Below are positions 14,102 through 21,851 of a DNA stretch of 22,646 nt, in pieces. Under the pieces are notes generated by a model, which was not told where the DNA came from, searched no databases, and was given only the letters and a program-made list of their open reading frames with translations. Position 1 is the first letter of the stretch. Every line of letters starts with the position of its first letter. Position numbers and translations under genes: made by a program. Source of the DNA: JAAYAY01 sp964429355 (GTDB lineage: Bacteria; Planctomycetota; Planctomycetia; Pirellulales; Thermoguttaceae); assembly GCA_964429355.1 (NCBI GenBank), contig CAYSCH010000127.1:1-22646 (forward strand), given 5' to 3'.

Positions 14102-14774
14102 GTTGGCTCCTTTCCGGCTCCAGAGCCGGCTCTACTTGAACGGTCGACGAGGTGAGCACGTCGACGACGACGATTTTCGCTCCCGTGGGCAATTCCTCTC
14201 CGGCCGTCGTGGCCAGGTACTCAACGGTCCGTCCTTGCAGGTTGACTTGGACCTTTCCGGCTCCCGCGTCATGGCCGGGAATTCGCAGGTACACCGTGCC
14301 GTGACGTCCCACGGCATTGGCGATGTGAACCGTACCGTCCTCGCTCAACGAGTAGAGCGTGCTGAATATCCAATACACGGTGTACATGGCCGCAGCGCCG
14401 CAACCGAGCGCAACCAGCCAGACGACAACGGGCGAGGCATCGACGGAGTCGGCTCCCAGGCCGCCGAGGCCGAAGAAGGCCAGTCCGGCAATCACTGTCC
14501 GGAAGGAGATGATTCTGAATCCGGACGTGGAGTCGTGGTGTCCGTCGGCATCGCCCCCATGATCGGCACCGCCATGGGCGTCGGCACTGACATCGGCGTG
14601 GCTCATATCGCCGCTCACGTCGCCGCCAACGTCCAAGTGTACGTCACCGGCACCGCCGACGTCGCCGGTAAGATCCACGTCGTGGTCTCCGCCGACCCCC
14701 GCGAGGGTCATGACGATCTGGCATGCGAGAAAGGTCCCGCCGATTACGGCGCAGAACAGGAACAGTGTGAACAT
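14094..14774 (-). CDS. NfeD-like (YuaF-type) membrane protein, flotillin partner
   Basis: NfeD-like proteins accompany SPFH proteins and carry a C-terminal OB-fold domain. The 226 residues comprise one N-terminal helix (about 2-25), a His/Asp/Gly-rich linker (about 28-83, with repeated GDV, HAD, DAHGG and DADGHHD), two further helices (about 90-108 and 116-138) and the OB-fold region (about 145-215: GTVHIANAVGRHGTVYLRIPG, KVQVNLQGRTVEYLATT, GAKIVVVDVLTSSTVQVEP). The last segment is typical of NfeD. A strong AGGAGGG precedes the ATG. The acidic, histidine-rich linker is unusual and could bind metal; this is inferred. It overlaps flotillin by 8 bp and probably has its promoter in the upstream 311 bp gap. 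Confidence 0.88.
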   Translation of the reverse strand: MFTLFLFCAVIGGTFLACQIVMTLAGVGGDHDVDLTGDVGGAGDVHLDVGGDVSGDMSHADVSADAHGGADHGGDADGHHDSTSGFRIISFRTVIAGLAFFGLGGLGADSVDASPVVVWLVALGCGAAAMYTVYWIFSTLYSLSEDGTVHIANAVGRHGTVYLRIPGHDAGAGKVQVNLQGRTVEYLATTAGEELPTGAKIVVVDVLTSSTVQVEPALEPERSQHV

Positions 14775-15085
14775 GACAATCCCTCCTGTTGAATCGACCG
14801 GAACTTAAGGCACAACCGGCCGCAGCATACCAGCCCGGGCGGAGAAGATGCACCCGGTCTGCGCTTATTGTTCGCCGCAGGACACGCATTCTTGGAGAGA
14901 AGTGCCTTGGCTCGCGCCTCACATGCTCGGCCAAGACCCTACTGACGGGTGGTACCGCCAGTCAGGGCGGGCGGACAAGAGAACGGTCAAATGGCCCAGA
15001 GAATAGTACCTGGAAATTAAGAGCGAGAAACAACGAAAAAGATCGTTATTCACCGACCACGCGATCGTCCGTTACGCCCGAACGC
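14775..15085. other. Gap upstream of nfeD-flotillin pair
   Basis: This 311 bp gap has no recognisable gene. An imperfect inverted repeat at 14942-14965 (CTGAC...GTCAG, 10 bp with one mismatch and a G-T pair) could end the transcript of the 79-residue gene upstream. A promoter for the NfeD-like gene is expected here, but I cannot point to a convincing one. Confidence 0.5.
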
Positions 15086-15325
15086 TCAGCCAATGGAAGT
15101 GCCGCTGGATTTCTGCTCCGGCGTATCGCTTCGTTCTCGTTCCTTCGGTGTGCCGATTGGGTCTTGACCGCCGGGACGCTTTGCCTGGCGTCTGACGATG
15201 TGATGACCACTGCCCTTCTGTTGTTCTCGCAGGTCACGGCAGATTGCGTCAAGATCATAGCCGAAGCGCCTCGCGTATTCGTCCCGGAGTTTGCGAATAT
15301 CGGCAACTATCGGATCGTCATACAT
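15086..15325 (-). CDS. Conserved small protein, 79 residues (MYDDPIVADIRKLRDEYA type)
   Basis: The N-terminal half (MYDDPIVADIRKLRDEYARR, then FGYDLDAICRDLREQQ) is helical, charged and resembles a family of short uncharacterised proteins in planctomycetes and cyanobacteria that start with 'DPIV-E-x-R-K-x-R-x-x-x-A'. Some occur in antitoxin-like settings, but no toxin partner is visible here. The C-terminal half is basic and probably disordered. CAGGAG eight bases upstream supports the ATG at 15325. It lies 103 bp after the zinc-ribbon AIM24 gene and 311 bp before the NfeD-like gene, on the same strand. Function is unknown; I am fairly sure it is a gene. Confidence 0.7.
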   Translation of the reverse strand: MYDDPIVADIRKLRDEYARRFGYDLDAICRDLREQQKGSGHHIVRRQAKRPGGQDPIGTPKERERSDTPEQKSSGTSIG

Positions 15326-15428
15326 GGATCAGCTCCTGCGGCGTGCAGATGATGGGCGGCGACACGTCTGCCGCCAGCAGTACCTCATCAATTATACGTC
15401 GAAGGGGTGAGATATCGCGGCGACCGGC

Positions 15429-16406
15429 TCAGTTACTTTTCGTTGGGCGGAAGGGATTGACCCACGAGAGGAACGAATGGACGTGCCGGGTCTGGATCCA
15501 GACTTTGCCCTGGCCGGAGAACTGGCAGACGAGGCCTTCGCCACCGAAGAAGAAGGACTTCAGCTTGCCGCCGGCGCGGAGGCCGGGGAGGACGGTGACG
15601 CGGTACTGGAGGGTGTCTTCGAAGGCCACGATGTAACCGGTCTCGACGATGTAGTGGTCGGTCACGTCGACCTGGAGGATGGCGCCGTAGGAGTTGAAGA
15701 AGATGTCGCCATTTCCGGAGGCTTTGAGGAGAACGAGGCCTTCGCCGCTGAAGAAGCCCTTGGCACCTTGCCACTTGCCGGTCAGATCGACTCCCTCGCT
15801 GTGGAGCATGAAGGCGCCCCGCTGGATGTAGAGGGTGCTGCCCTGGAGCCGGTAGTAGGCCGCATCGCCCGGCGCGCCGGCGGCGAAGGTGACTTCTCCG
15901 GGGCCGTTTTCGGCGGTGAACGTGCTGATGATCAGGCTCTCACCACCGAAGGCTCGGCCGAGGGTCTTGCCCAGTCCGCCTTTGAAGCCCGCCTTGAGGC
16001 TGACCGAGGGGGTCATGGAAGCCATTGCGGACGGCTCGGCGAATACCTTTTGTCCCTGCTGGAGCTTGATGGAGACCAGCGCGAAGTCGGGTCGTTGGGT
16101 GATCTCGTAGCCAAAATGGCCCGTGTCACCGCGGAGAATTTCGCTGGCGCCCGCCGCGCCGGCCTTGCTGCCAGATGCGTTTCTTGCGGCCGGCGTGACG
16201 GGCGTGGCCGTCGGCACCACGGATGCCACGGGGACGGCCGACGGCACCACCTCTCCAGCGACCGCGTAGTGGTCGGCTTCCGAATCGGCCGCAGGAAGAG
16301 GAATCTGGAGCGGATTGCCGCACTGCTTGCATTTGGCCGTCTTGCCAGCCATTTCGTCGTTGACTCGATACGGCTTATGACACGACGGGCATGAGAATTC
16401 GATCAT
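15429..16406 (-). CDS. AIM24/TIGR00266 family protein with N-terminal zinc ribbon
   Basis: The product has 325 residues. The first 35 form a zinc ribbon (C6-x2-C9, C26-x2-C29) of the 'CPSCHKPYRVNDEMAGKTAKC' type common in planctomycetes. An Ala/Pro/Val-rich linker (about 40-95) leads to an AIM24 domain (about 100-310) with FALVSIKLQQGQKVFAEPSA, GGESLIISTFTAENGPGEVT, GFFSGEGLVLLKASGNGDIF, YIVETGYIVAFEDTLQYRV and FFFGGEGLVCQFSGQGKVWIQ. The family is named after a yeast mitochondrial inner-membrane protein; its bacterial role is not established. GAGG precedes the ATG. It is third in a tandem of three paralogues and the only one with the zinc ribbon. Its start lies 4 bp after the preceding paralogue's stop. 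Confidence 0.9.
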   Translation of the reverse strand: MIEFSCPSCHKPYRVNDEMAGKTAKCKQCGNPLQIPLPAADSEADHYAVAGEVVPSAVPVASVVPTATPVTPAARNASGSKAGAAGASEILRGDTGHFGYEITQRPDFALVSIKLQQGQKVFAEPSAMASMTPSVSLKAGFKGGLGKTLGRAFGGESLIISTFTAENGPGEVTFAAGAPGDAAYYRLQGSTLYIQRGAFMLHSEGVDLTGKWQGAKGFFSGEGLVLLKASGNGDIFFNSYGAILQVDVTDHYIVETGYIVAFEDTLQYRVTVLPGLRAGGKLKSFFFGGEGLVCQFSGQGKVWIQTRHVHSFLSWVNPFRPTKSN

Positions 16407-16410
16407 GGCT

Positions 16411-17094
16411 CTACCTCGGTTTCAACTTCGGTCCCAGCAGCTTTCCGAAGCTCGGTGGGTTGTGGCTCTGGCAGTAGAGTCTGCCTTGTCCGCTGAACTT
16501 ACAGACGAAGCCTTCTCCCCCGAGAAAACTTCCGACCAGGCTCTTGCTGGCTTTGCCGATGCGGAATTGCAGGGTGTCTTCGAAGGCCACAATATGGCCC
16601 GTATCGACCACGTATCCGTCGGTCACATCGACGGGGTAGACGGCGCCGAAGCTATTGAGGAACAAATCTCCCGCACCACTGCATTTCACCCAGAACATCC
16701 GCTCGCCGCTGAACAGGGCCTTTCCGAGGCCCTGCCAGGTGGCGTCGATATCGATGCCGGTTGAGGAAGCGAGCCAGCTCGAGCCCTGCACGACCAGCGT
16801 GCCGCCGCGCATCGGGTAGTGGATGATGTCGCCGAGCAGGCCGGGGCCCAGGATCAGGGTCTGGTTGGGCTGGGTGGCGGTGAAGTGGTTGAGGAAGAGG
16901 TTCTCACCGGCCAGCATGCGTTTGAGTCCCTTGACGATTCCACCGCCACCGCCTTTATTGCGGGAAGTGGTTTGGACGGTGAAACCGGCGGACATGGCGA
17001 TCATGGCACCCACTTCGCAGGTAATCGCTTCGCCGGCCTGGAGGGTGAGTTTGGCGGCAGATGCCGCCGGCCGAGCAAGTATTTCGTGTTGCAT
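16411..17094 (-). CDS. AIM24/TIGR00266 family protein, middle paralogue
   Basis: The product has 227 residues, essentially one AIM24 beta-helical domain: KLTLQAGEAITCEVGAMIAM (about 15-34), AGENLFLNHFTATQPNQTLIL, ALFSGERMFWVKCSGAGDLF, YVVDTGHIVAFEDTLQFRIG and SFLGGEGFVCKFSGQGRLYCQ. There is no signal peptide and no membrane helix. Between the neighbouring paralogues it is closest to the zinc-ribbon one in the 'VAFEDTLQ' block. The stop is 4 bp before the next gene's start, so the two are almost certainly translated from the same mRNA. The ATG at 17094 lacks a strong ribosome-binding site. Confidence 0.9.
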   Translation of the reverse strand: MQHEILARPAASAAKLTLQAGEAITCEVGAMIAMSAGFTVQTTSRNKGGGGGIVKGLKRMLAGENLFLNHFTATQPNQTLILGPGLLGDIIHYPMRGGTLVVQGSSWLASSTGIDIDATWQGLGKALFSGERMFWVKCSGAGDLFLNSFGAVYPVDVTDGYVVDTGHIVAFEDTLQFRIGKASKSLVGSFLGGEGFVCKFSGQGRLYCQSHNPPSFGKLLGPKLKPR

Positions 17095-17171
17095 GGCAGA
17101 TGGGTCGAGTGGGGTTCAGTCGTTTTCAGAGAAATCGGTTTGGAATCGGATGCCTGGTCGTCGTCCGATTT

Positions 17172-17828
17172 TCACCACAGATGGGAATTTGCCCAGGCCG
17201 CCAGGCCGCCAAACGAGCGTGACTGCATGTAGATCCGCCCGGGACCCGTCAGCTTGGCGACCAGACCTTCGCCGCTGAAGAAGCTGGAGAAGATGCCGCC
17301 GGCCATGCCGATCCGGATCTTGATCGACGGCTCGTAAGCGACCAGGTGCCCGGAGTCAACAATGTACTCGTCGGCGATTTCCCGTTCGAAGATGCCGCCG
17401 TAGGCACCGAACCAGACGCGACCGGTGCCGCTCACCTTGAGGCGGAACAGTCCCTCCCGGGCGACGAGCATGCGAACACCGGCCCAGCCGAGCCCGAGTG
17501 TCACGCCAGGTTCGCAGGCCAGGAACGCACCGGGTTGCAGGTAGAGAGTGTTGCCCTTGAGCTCGATGCACACGATATCGCCGGGGAACGGTTGGGTGAG
17601 GACCAGTTCACCCTCCGATTCCGTGGAGAATTCGTTGACGAACATCGACTCGCTGCCAAAGATCCGTCGCAAGACGGCCTTTGTGAAGCCGCCGCTCCAC
17701 TTGGTCTTGATATCGATGTTGGAGCTCATGCTCGCCATGGCATCGGCCTCGGCGATCACCAAGTCGCCCGCTGCGAGCTTGATGTGGATATTGGCAAAGG
17801 AGGGCTTGTTACGAATCTCGGCTTCCAT
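17172..17828 (-). CDS. AIM24/TIGR00266 family protein, first paralogue
   Basis: The product has 218 residues and is a single AIM24 domain: NIHIKLAAGDLVIAEADAMASM (about 18-39), FGSESMFVNEFSTESEGELVL, MLVAREGLFRLKVSGTGRVW, YIVDSGHLVAYEPSIKIRIG and FFSGEGLVAKLTGPGRIYMQS. It differs more from the other two than they do from each other (no 'FEDTLQ'), which suggests an older duplication. GAGGA lies six bases before the ATG. It begins 24 bp after the M48 peptidase stop, so the peptidase and the three AIM24 genes probably form one operon. A 77 bp gap separates it from the middle paralogue. Confidence 0.9.
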   Translation of the reverse strand: MEAEIRNKPSFANIHIKLAAGDLVIAEADAMASMSSNIDIKTKWSGGFTKAVLRRIFGSESMFVNEFSTESEGELVLTQPFPGDIVCIELKGNTLYLQPGAFLACEPGVTLGLGWAGVRMLVAREGLFRLKVSGTGRVWFGAYGGIFEREIADEYIVDSGHLVAYEPSIKIRIGMAGGIFSSFFSGEGLVAKLTGPGRIYMQSRSFGGLAAWANSHLW

Positions 17829-17852
17829 CAGCGTCCTCGCACGGCTGTCAGG

Positions 17853-18974
17853 TCACATCTGGTTCACTCGCTTCTGGACTTCCGCCCAGTCGACGTCGAT
17901 CGGTAGGTACTCCCGGTTGGGCATGGCAGCAAGCTGATTCTTGATCGCGGCAATTCGGGCCTCATGCTGCGGATGGGTGCTGATCCAAGAGACAACACCG
18001 GGCAGGTCTCCTTGTTCCTCCTTGAGCGTCTCAAAGAACTTTGCCAATCCGTTCGGGTCGATCGCGGCGGCGTGGAGCATCCGGGTACCCTCCGCGTCGG
18101 CCGAGTTTTCCTGCTGGCGGCTGTAGCTGTTGACGGTAGCCAATTGGAACAGTTCCGCCCCGGCGGCAGCAAGCCCCTCGAGGTCGCCCAGCAAGAGATT
18201 GACTGCGGCGGCAAATCCGAGCGACTGTCCGATCCGATGCAGCCCGTGGCGCAGCGTGGCGTGAGCCATTTCGTGGGCGAGTACCCCGGCCACCTGCTCC
18301 GGCTGGTCGGCCTGGGCGATGAGTCCGGTAAAGACCACCATCTTGCCTCCGGGGAGGGCGAACGCGTTGACCATTGGCGAGTCGATGACGTGGATCTCGA
18401 ACTTCATTTCGTCGCTCGCCGCATGAGGCGCAAGGCGATCGACCATCGACTGCATCGCCGCCACCACGGCCGGGTCCTTGAGTTCGGGGCCACCGAGATC
18501 CATCGACTTGAAGGCCAACTCGCCGATCTCCCGGTCGACACGGACCGGCACAGCCCCCACAGCAGCCCGAGCCGCGGCGCGAACGGCGTAGTAACCGCCC
18601 ACCAGAAGAAACAGAATTCCGAGCAGGATTGAGGCGGCAAGTAGCCGTCCCCGGCGCGACTCGGAGCGGAGCCGCTTCTGACAGCTCCCCAACTGCTGGT
18701 CGAGGATCCCTGCCGACGCCTGGGACAGCGCCGCGGGAAACCTTCGATCCTCACAGAAGATCGTCAGGCTGCGCTCGTGATTGCGGCAGAAGACCATCCG
18801 GCCACTGAAACCGCCGATCTCCAGTTGGCACTCTCGATAAGGGACTTCAAAACGTTGTCCGCCCGGGGTCAGCGCAGCGATCCCCATCGACGACAATTCG
18901 ATCTGGGCGCCCGCCCGGCCGCCATCGATCGCGTCGCTGAATACCCCGCCAGAAAATGTAATTTCACCCATCAT
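17853..18974 (-). CDS. Membrane-anchored M48 family zinc metallopeptidase
   Basis: The product has 373 residues. An N-terminal domain (about 1-95, with Arg-rich HERSLTIFCEDRRFP) precedes one membrane helix (about 111-135). The M48 peptidase domain (about 145-350) has the zinc motif HEMAH (234-238, in GVLAHEMAHATLRHG) and the third ligand E289 in ENSAD, matching the ExxxD motif. NAFALPGGKMVVFTGLI is the usual strand upstream of the active site. The catalytic domain would lie on one face of the membrane; which face is uncertain. M48 enzymes such as HtpX and BepA act in envelope quality control. The gene heads a probable operon with three AIM24 genes and is divergent from a GNAT gene. ATG 18974 is followed by a second ATG, with no ribosome-binding site. 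Confidence 0.93.
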   Translation of the reverse strand: MMGEITFSGGVFSDAIDGGRAGAQIELSSMGIAALTPGGQRFEVPYRECQLEIGGFSGRMVFCRNHERSLTIFCEDRRFPAALSQASAGILDQQLGSCQKRLRSESRRGRLLAASILLGILFLLVGGYYAVRAAARAAVGAVPVRVDREIGELAFKSMDLGGPELKDPAVVAAMQSMVDRLAPHAASDEMKFEIHVIDSPMVNAFALPGGKMVVFTGLIAQADQPEQVAGVLAHEMAHATLRHGLHRIGQSLGFAAAVNLLLGDLEGLAAAGAELFQLATVNSYSRQQENSADAEGTRMLHAAAIDPNGLAKFFETLKEEQGDLPGVVSWISTHPQHEARIAAIKNQLAAMPNREYLPIDVDWAEVQKRVNQM

Positions 18975-18982
18975 TGATTACG

Positions 18983-19011
18983 GTTATTGTTGCTCGCCGA
19001 TGCGTCGTCAA
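18983..19011 (-). promoter_or_regulatory. Candidate promoter of the M48-AIM24 operon, probably near-leaderless
   Basis: On the minus strand TTGACG (19006-19011) and AATAAC (18983-18988) are separated by 17 bases. Transcription would start within one or two bases of the M48 ATG at 18974. This fits the absence of a ribosome-binding site and suggests a leaderless mRNA. It is based on consensus matching alone. Confidence 0.35.
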
Positions 19012-19067
19012 GTACCCTGACGTGAAACCGCCTCAAACGGGGGATATTTCTGATCGGGAGATTTGCC

Positions 19068-19910
19068 ATGCCGCTCTTATATCGCCTCATGACACCCGAC
19101 GACGTGCAGCTCGGAATGCGGCTGAAAACTCATGCGGGGTGGAATCAGACCCCTGCCGACTGGGAGCGATTTCTCGGCCTGGAACCGGAGGGATGTTTCG
19201 TGGCCGAATGGGATGGGCTGGCGGTCGCCACGATGACGACTTGCCGCTTCGGCCCGGTCGGCTGGATCGCGATGGCGCTTGTGGATGAAGCGTTCCGTCA
19301 TCGGGGGATCGCCACGGGGCTCGTGGAACGGGCGCTAGAGTATCTCGAAAGGCAATCGGTAACCACGGTGCTTCTGGACGCCACCAGATACGGTCGACCG
19401 GTTTATGAGCGGATTGGCTTTACGACCGAGCACGAGTATGTGCGAATGCAGGGGGTCGCGGTCGGCGGCCAAGAAGGGTCGGAGGTCGTTGCCGCGACGT
19501 CAGCAGACCTCGGCTCGGTGACCGAGTTGGATCAGAAGGCGACGGGTACGGACCGCCGGCGACTGCTCGAGCGGCTCGTGGCGGAGAATCCTGAGGCCGC
19601 GGGCGTGATCCGATGCGGCGATGGGGTTGCCGGCTATGTCCTGTTTCGCCCGGGGGCCAATGCCATGCAGATCGGTCCGGCCGTTGCTGTGACCGGAGCA
19701 ATGGGGCGGAGCCTTGTGGACTGGGCAATGGGCTGTTGTGCGGGTCAGGCGGTGCTGGTCGATCTTCCGGTCGATAACCGCCCGGCAATCCGTTGGGCTC
19801 GCGAGCGAGGTTTGACCGAGCAGCGCCGGTTCTCTCGCATGTATCGGGGGCGACCGATCCAGGCGGATGCTACGCTCCTCTGGGCCAGTTCGGGGCCGGA
19901 AAAGGGGTAA
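19068..19910 (+). CDS. GNAT family N-acetyltransferase, two-domain (GNAT plus Acetyltransf_18-like)
   Basis: The product has 280 residues. The N-terminal half (about 5-130) is a GNAT fold with the acetyl-CoA binding motif ALVDEAFRHRGIATGLVERAL (R77-x2-G80-x-A82 variant of RxxGxG/A) and VLLDATRYGRPVYERIGF, the usual beta4-alpha4 segment. The C-terminal half (about 140-275: DRRRLLERLVAENPEA, AGYVLFRPGANAMQIGP, VLVDLPVDNRPAIRWARERGL) resembles the second domain of YitH-type acetyltransferases. The acceptor is unknown. GGGAG eight bases upstream supports the ATG. It is divergent from the M48 operon and ends before a strong terminator. Confidence 0.9.
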   Translation: MPLLYRLMTPDDVQLGMRLKTHAGWNQTPADWERFLGLEPEGCFVAEWDGLAVATMTTCRFGPVGWIAMALVDEAFRHRGIATGLVERALEYLERQSVTTVLLDATRYGRPVYERIGFTTEHEYVRMQGVAVGGQEGSEVVAATSADLGSVTELDQKATGTDRRRLLERLVAENPEAAGVIRCGDGVAGYVLFRPGANAMQIGPAVAVTGAMGRSLVDWAMGCCAGQAVLVDLPVDNRPAIRWARERGLTEQRRFSRMYRGRPIQADATLLWASSGPEKG

Positions 19911-20005
19911 GAGGTTTTCGGAAGATATGCGGCTACTTGCCGCACTCTGGCGAGTGCCGTCAGGGGTTTGTGCCGCTACGGTGTTGAGTGCGCTTTTCAA
20001 AGAAC

Positions 20006-20064
20006 AAAGAGGACCCTCCCCAGGTTGCCCGCATGGTTTCGGGCGATTCTGGGGAGGGCTCTTT
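20006..20064. terminator. Strong bidirectional terminator hairpin
   Basis: AAAGAGGACCCTCCCCAG (20006-20023) pairs with CTGGGGAGGGCTCTTT (20049-20064) over about 16 bp, with an inner GCCCG/CGGGC stem. It sits between the convergent GNAT (+) and MORN (-) genes. On the minus strand the stem is followed by a T-rich run (CTCTTTGTTCTTTG), so it is better as the MORN gene terminator. Confidence 0.8.
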
Positions 20065-20114
20065 GGGGCATGCGGCGATGGAGCGGGCGCCGCAGTCGTT
20101 ATGGTTGTTCGTGT

Positions 20115-21350
20115 CTATCGGGTGAGCAATTCGTCGATCGGGGTCTGGGTGGTTTCTACCGGTGCTTCGTTCTCTTCGCCCACCATCGGGCCTTCTTCGC
20201 TCTCGGTGGCCAGAGCCGGCTTCGGTTCCACGGTTGCGGTGAAGTCGGTCTTCTCGATCACTTTGCCGTCTTCCTGCCACTTGTACCAGATGCCAGTGGC
20301 GGCGCCGAGTTTGCTTTCACCCATCATCGACTTCTGGCCATTCGGATGCCGCCAGACCCACACGCCTTCCTTAAGGCCGTCTTTGAAGTTCCCGGTCACC
20401 TCTTCCTGGCCATTTTCGTACCACCAGGTGAACTGCCCGTTGGGCTGATCGTGGTCGTAGACACCCTGGATCCGCATCTGGCCATTCGCGTGCCAACCGG
20501 TCGCCAGCCCGTGCTTCACATCCTCGCCCTCCGTCTTGAACGTGGCGGGGCGTGCATTCCACCAGTCGACGTCCTCGTCGATCACGAGCTGGGCATGCAT
20601 GAACATGGCCTCCCAGATCTTTTGACCGGCCTCGTTGTATTCCACCTTCATGGCGATCTTGTGACCCTGCTCGTACTTCTCTTCTTCGATGAGGGTCGAG
20701 TCGGCGTCGTAGGTACGGATGAAGCCGTCGATCAACCCGCTGTGGAACGAAGCTTCCCGCATCATCTTGCCGGAGGCATAATTCCACTTGGTCACGCCCT
20801 CGCGCACACCATCGACGTAGTCGGACTCGCTGGCGACGCGGCCTTCGCTATCGGTGATGATCCACTTGCCCTGGAGCTTGCCATTCTGGAAGGTGGCTTC
20901 GGATCGGAACGGGGGTTTGAATTCGGTGTAGGGCATGTCCGCGAACATTTCCGCATCCTTGGCCGTGTGCAGGCGGAACCACGATCCCTCGCGCTTATCG
21001 TTACGGTACTCACCGGCTCCGATCAGGTTCCCAGCTTCGTCCCACATTTTCCACTCGCCGTGAAGAATGTAGTTATCGTGTTTGTCCTGGGTGACTTCGC
21101 GGCGAACCTTCAATTGCCCACCCGCATAGCGCTCCTGAATGATCTCGACCGGACGGTTGGGATCCGCAATCCCTGCCGATTCCGCGTCCTCCTCGACGAG
21201 GACCACTTTCTCGTCCTCTTGCGCTGCCGGAGCCATGGCAAATTGCGGGAGCTCGTCAGCAAGAAGCTGTCTGGGACCTCCGAGCACAACCAGTGAACAC
21301 GCTACCCCGATCGCCAAGGCGACCGGATGTCGACAGAACTGCCCAACCAT
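20115..21350 (-). CDS. Secreted MORN-repeat (toxin-antitoxin YwqK-type) protein
   Basis: The product has 411 residues. A signal peptide (about 1-32, hydrophobic VALAIGVACSLVVL) and an acidic stretch are followed by MORN_2-type repeats from about 75 to 375: HGEWKMWDEAGNLIGAGEYRNDKREGSW, LQGKWIITDSEGRVASESDYVDGVREGV, KWNYASGKMMREASFHSGLIDG, TGWHANGQMRIQGVYDHDQPNGQFTWW, YENGQEEVTGNFKDGLKEGVWVW and HPNGQKSMMGESKLGAATGIWYKW. Such repeats form an elongated beta-sheet, typically a binding or scaffolding surface. The acidic Pro/Thr/Glu tail (about 380-411) is probably disordered. GGGGGA precedes the ATG at 21350; the earlier in-frame start would lack the signal peptide position. No enzyme motif is seen. 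Confidence 0.87.
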   Translation of the reverse strand: MVGQFCRHPVALAIGVACSLVVLGGPRQLLADELPQFAMAPAAQEDEKVVLVEEDAESAGIADPNRPVEIIQERYAGGQLKVRREVTQDKHDNYILHGEWKMWDEAGNLIGAGEYRNDKREGSWFRLHTAKDAEMFADMPYTEFKPPFRSEATFQNGKLQGKWIITDSEGRVASESDYVDGVREGVTKWNYASGKMMREASFHSGLIDGFIRTYDADSTLIEEEKYEQGHKIAMKVEYNEAGQKIWEAMFMHAQLVIDEDVDWWNARPATFKTEGEDVKHGLATGWHANGQMRIQGVYDHDQPNGQFTWWYENGQEEVTGNFKDGLKEGVWVWRHPNGQKSMMGESKLGAATGIWYKWQEDGKVIEKTDFTATVEPKPALATESEEGPMVGEENEAPVETTQTPIDELLTR

Positions 21351-21851
21351 AATCGATTCCCCCACGTCATGAGTATCCTGCCGCTGACATGCCGCCACGG
21401 CAAGCAGTGAAATGCCTTTGCATCTTGGGATCGACCGCTACGCAACGAGTATTCAGCATCCTCCGGAACGCCGGAGCATGCGGCATTCGGAGAAGAATCC
21501 GATTTATCCGCAAGGTTTGCCGAGGCCGAACAAATCTCCGCCCATGGAGGGGACGGGGGATGGCTGGTTCCGTCTCGCTCAAGCGGTCGTTGACCATCGC
21601 CCGGTCAAGATGGAGAAGCTCGAGTGCCGCCGCAGAGATTTCCTTGCCTGCCCAGACTGCCGCCAAGATATCAAGTCAGGCAAGAAGAGCAGGGAATAGC
21701 AGCGACGCCGCAGTTGCATCGGGCGTTCTCCCTCTGAGGGAGATGACGCACGTGGCTGATACGGTCACGGACAAAGAAGCCGGCGGCAGCTCGGACGTTC
21801 GAGAAGCATGAAGGATTAAATCGTTGGGTCTGTCAAGTGACCTGATGCCGA
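21351..21851. other. 501 bp gap between MORN and CobN/HmuS-like genes
   Basis: Several reading frames are open here, but none shows a recognisable family, a credible ribosome-binding site or neighbour-like codon use. Two hairpins are visible: 21456-21481 and a short CTCCCT/AGGGAG at 21728-21742 that might end the CobN-like gene. A promoter for the MORN gene is expected but not identified. Confidence 0.5.
21456..21481 (-). other. Hairpin in the MORN gene upstream region
   Basis: GCATCCTCCGG and CCGGAGCATGC form an 11-bp stem with one C-C mismatch and an AACG loop, about 105 bp ahead of the MORN gene start. It could be an operator palindrome or a 5' leader hairpin. Confidence 0.4.

Noticed and set aside
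21389..21811. Plus-strand 140-codon frame (and overlapping 95-codon and minus-strand 99-codon frames) in the gap before the CobN-like gene
   Set aside because: The translations are Arg/Ser-rich with no motif and no ribosome-binding site; a CxxC pattern in one frame is isolated and most likely chance.
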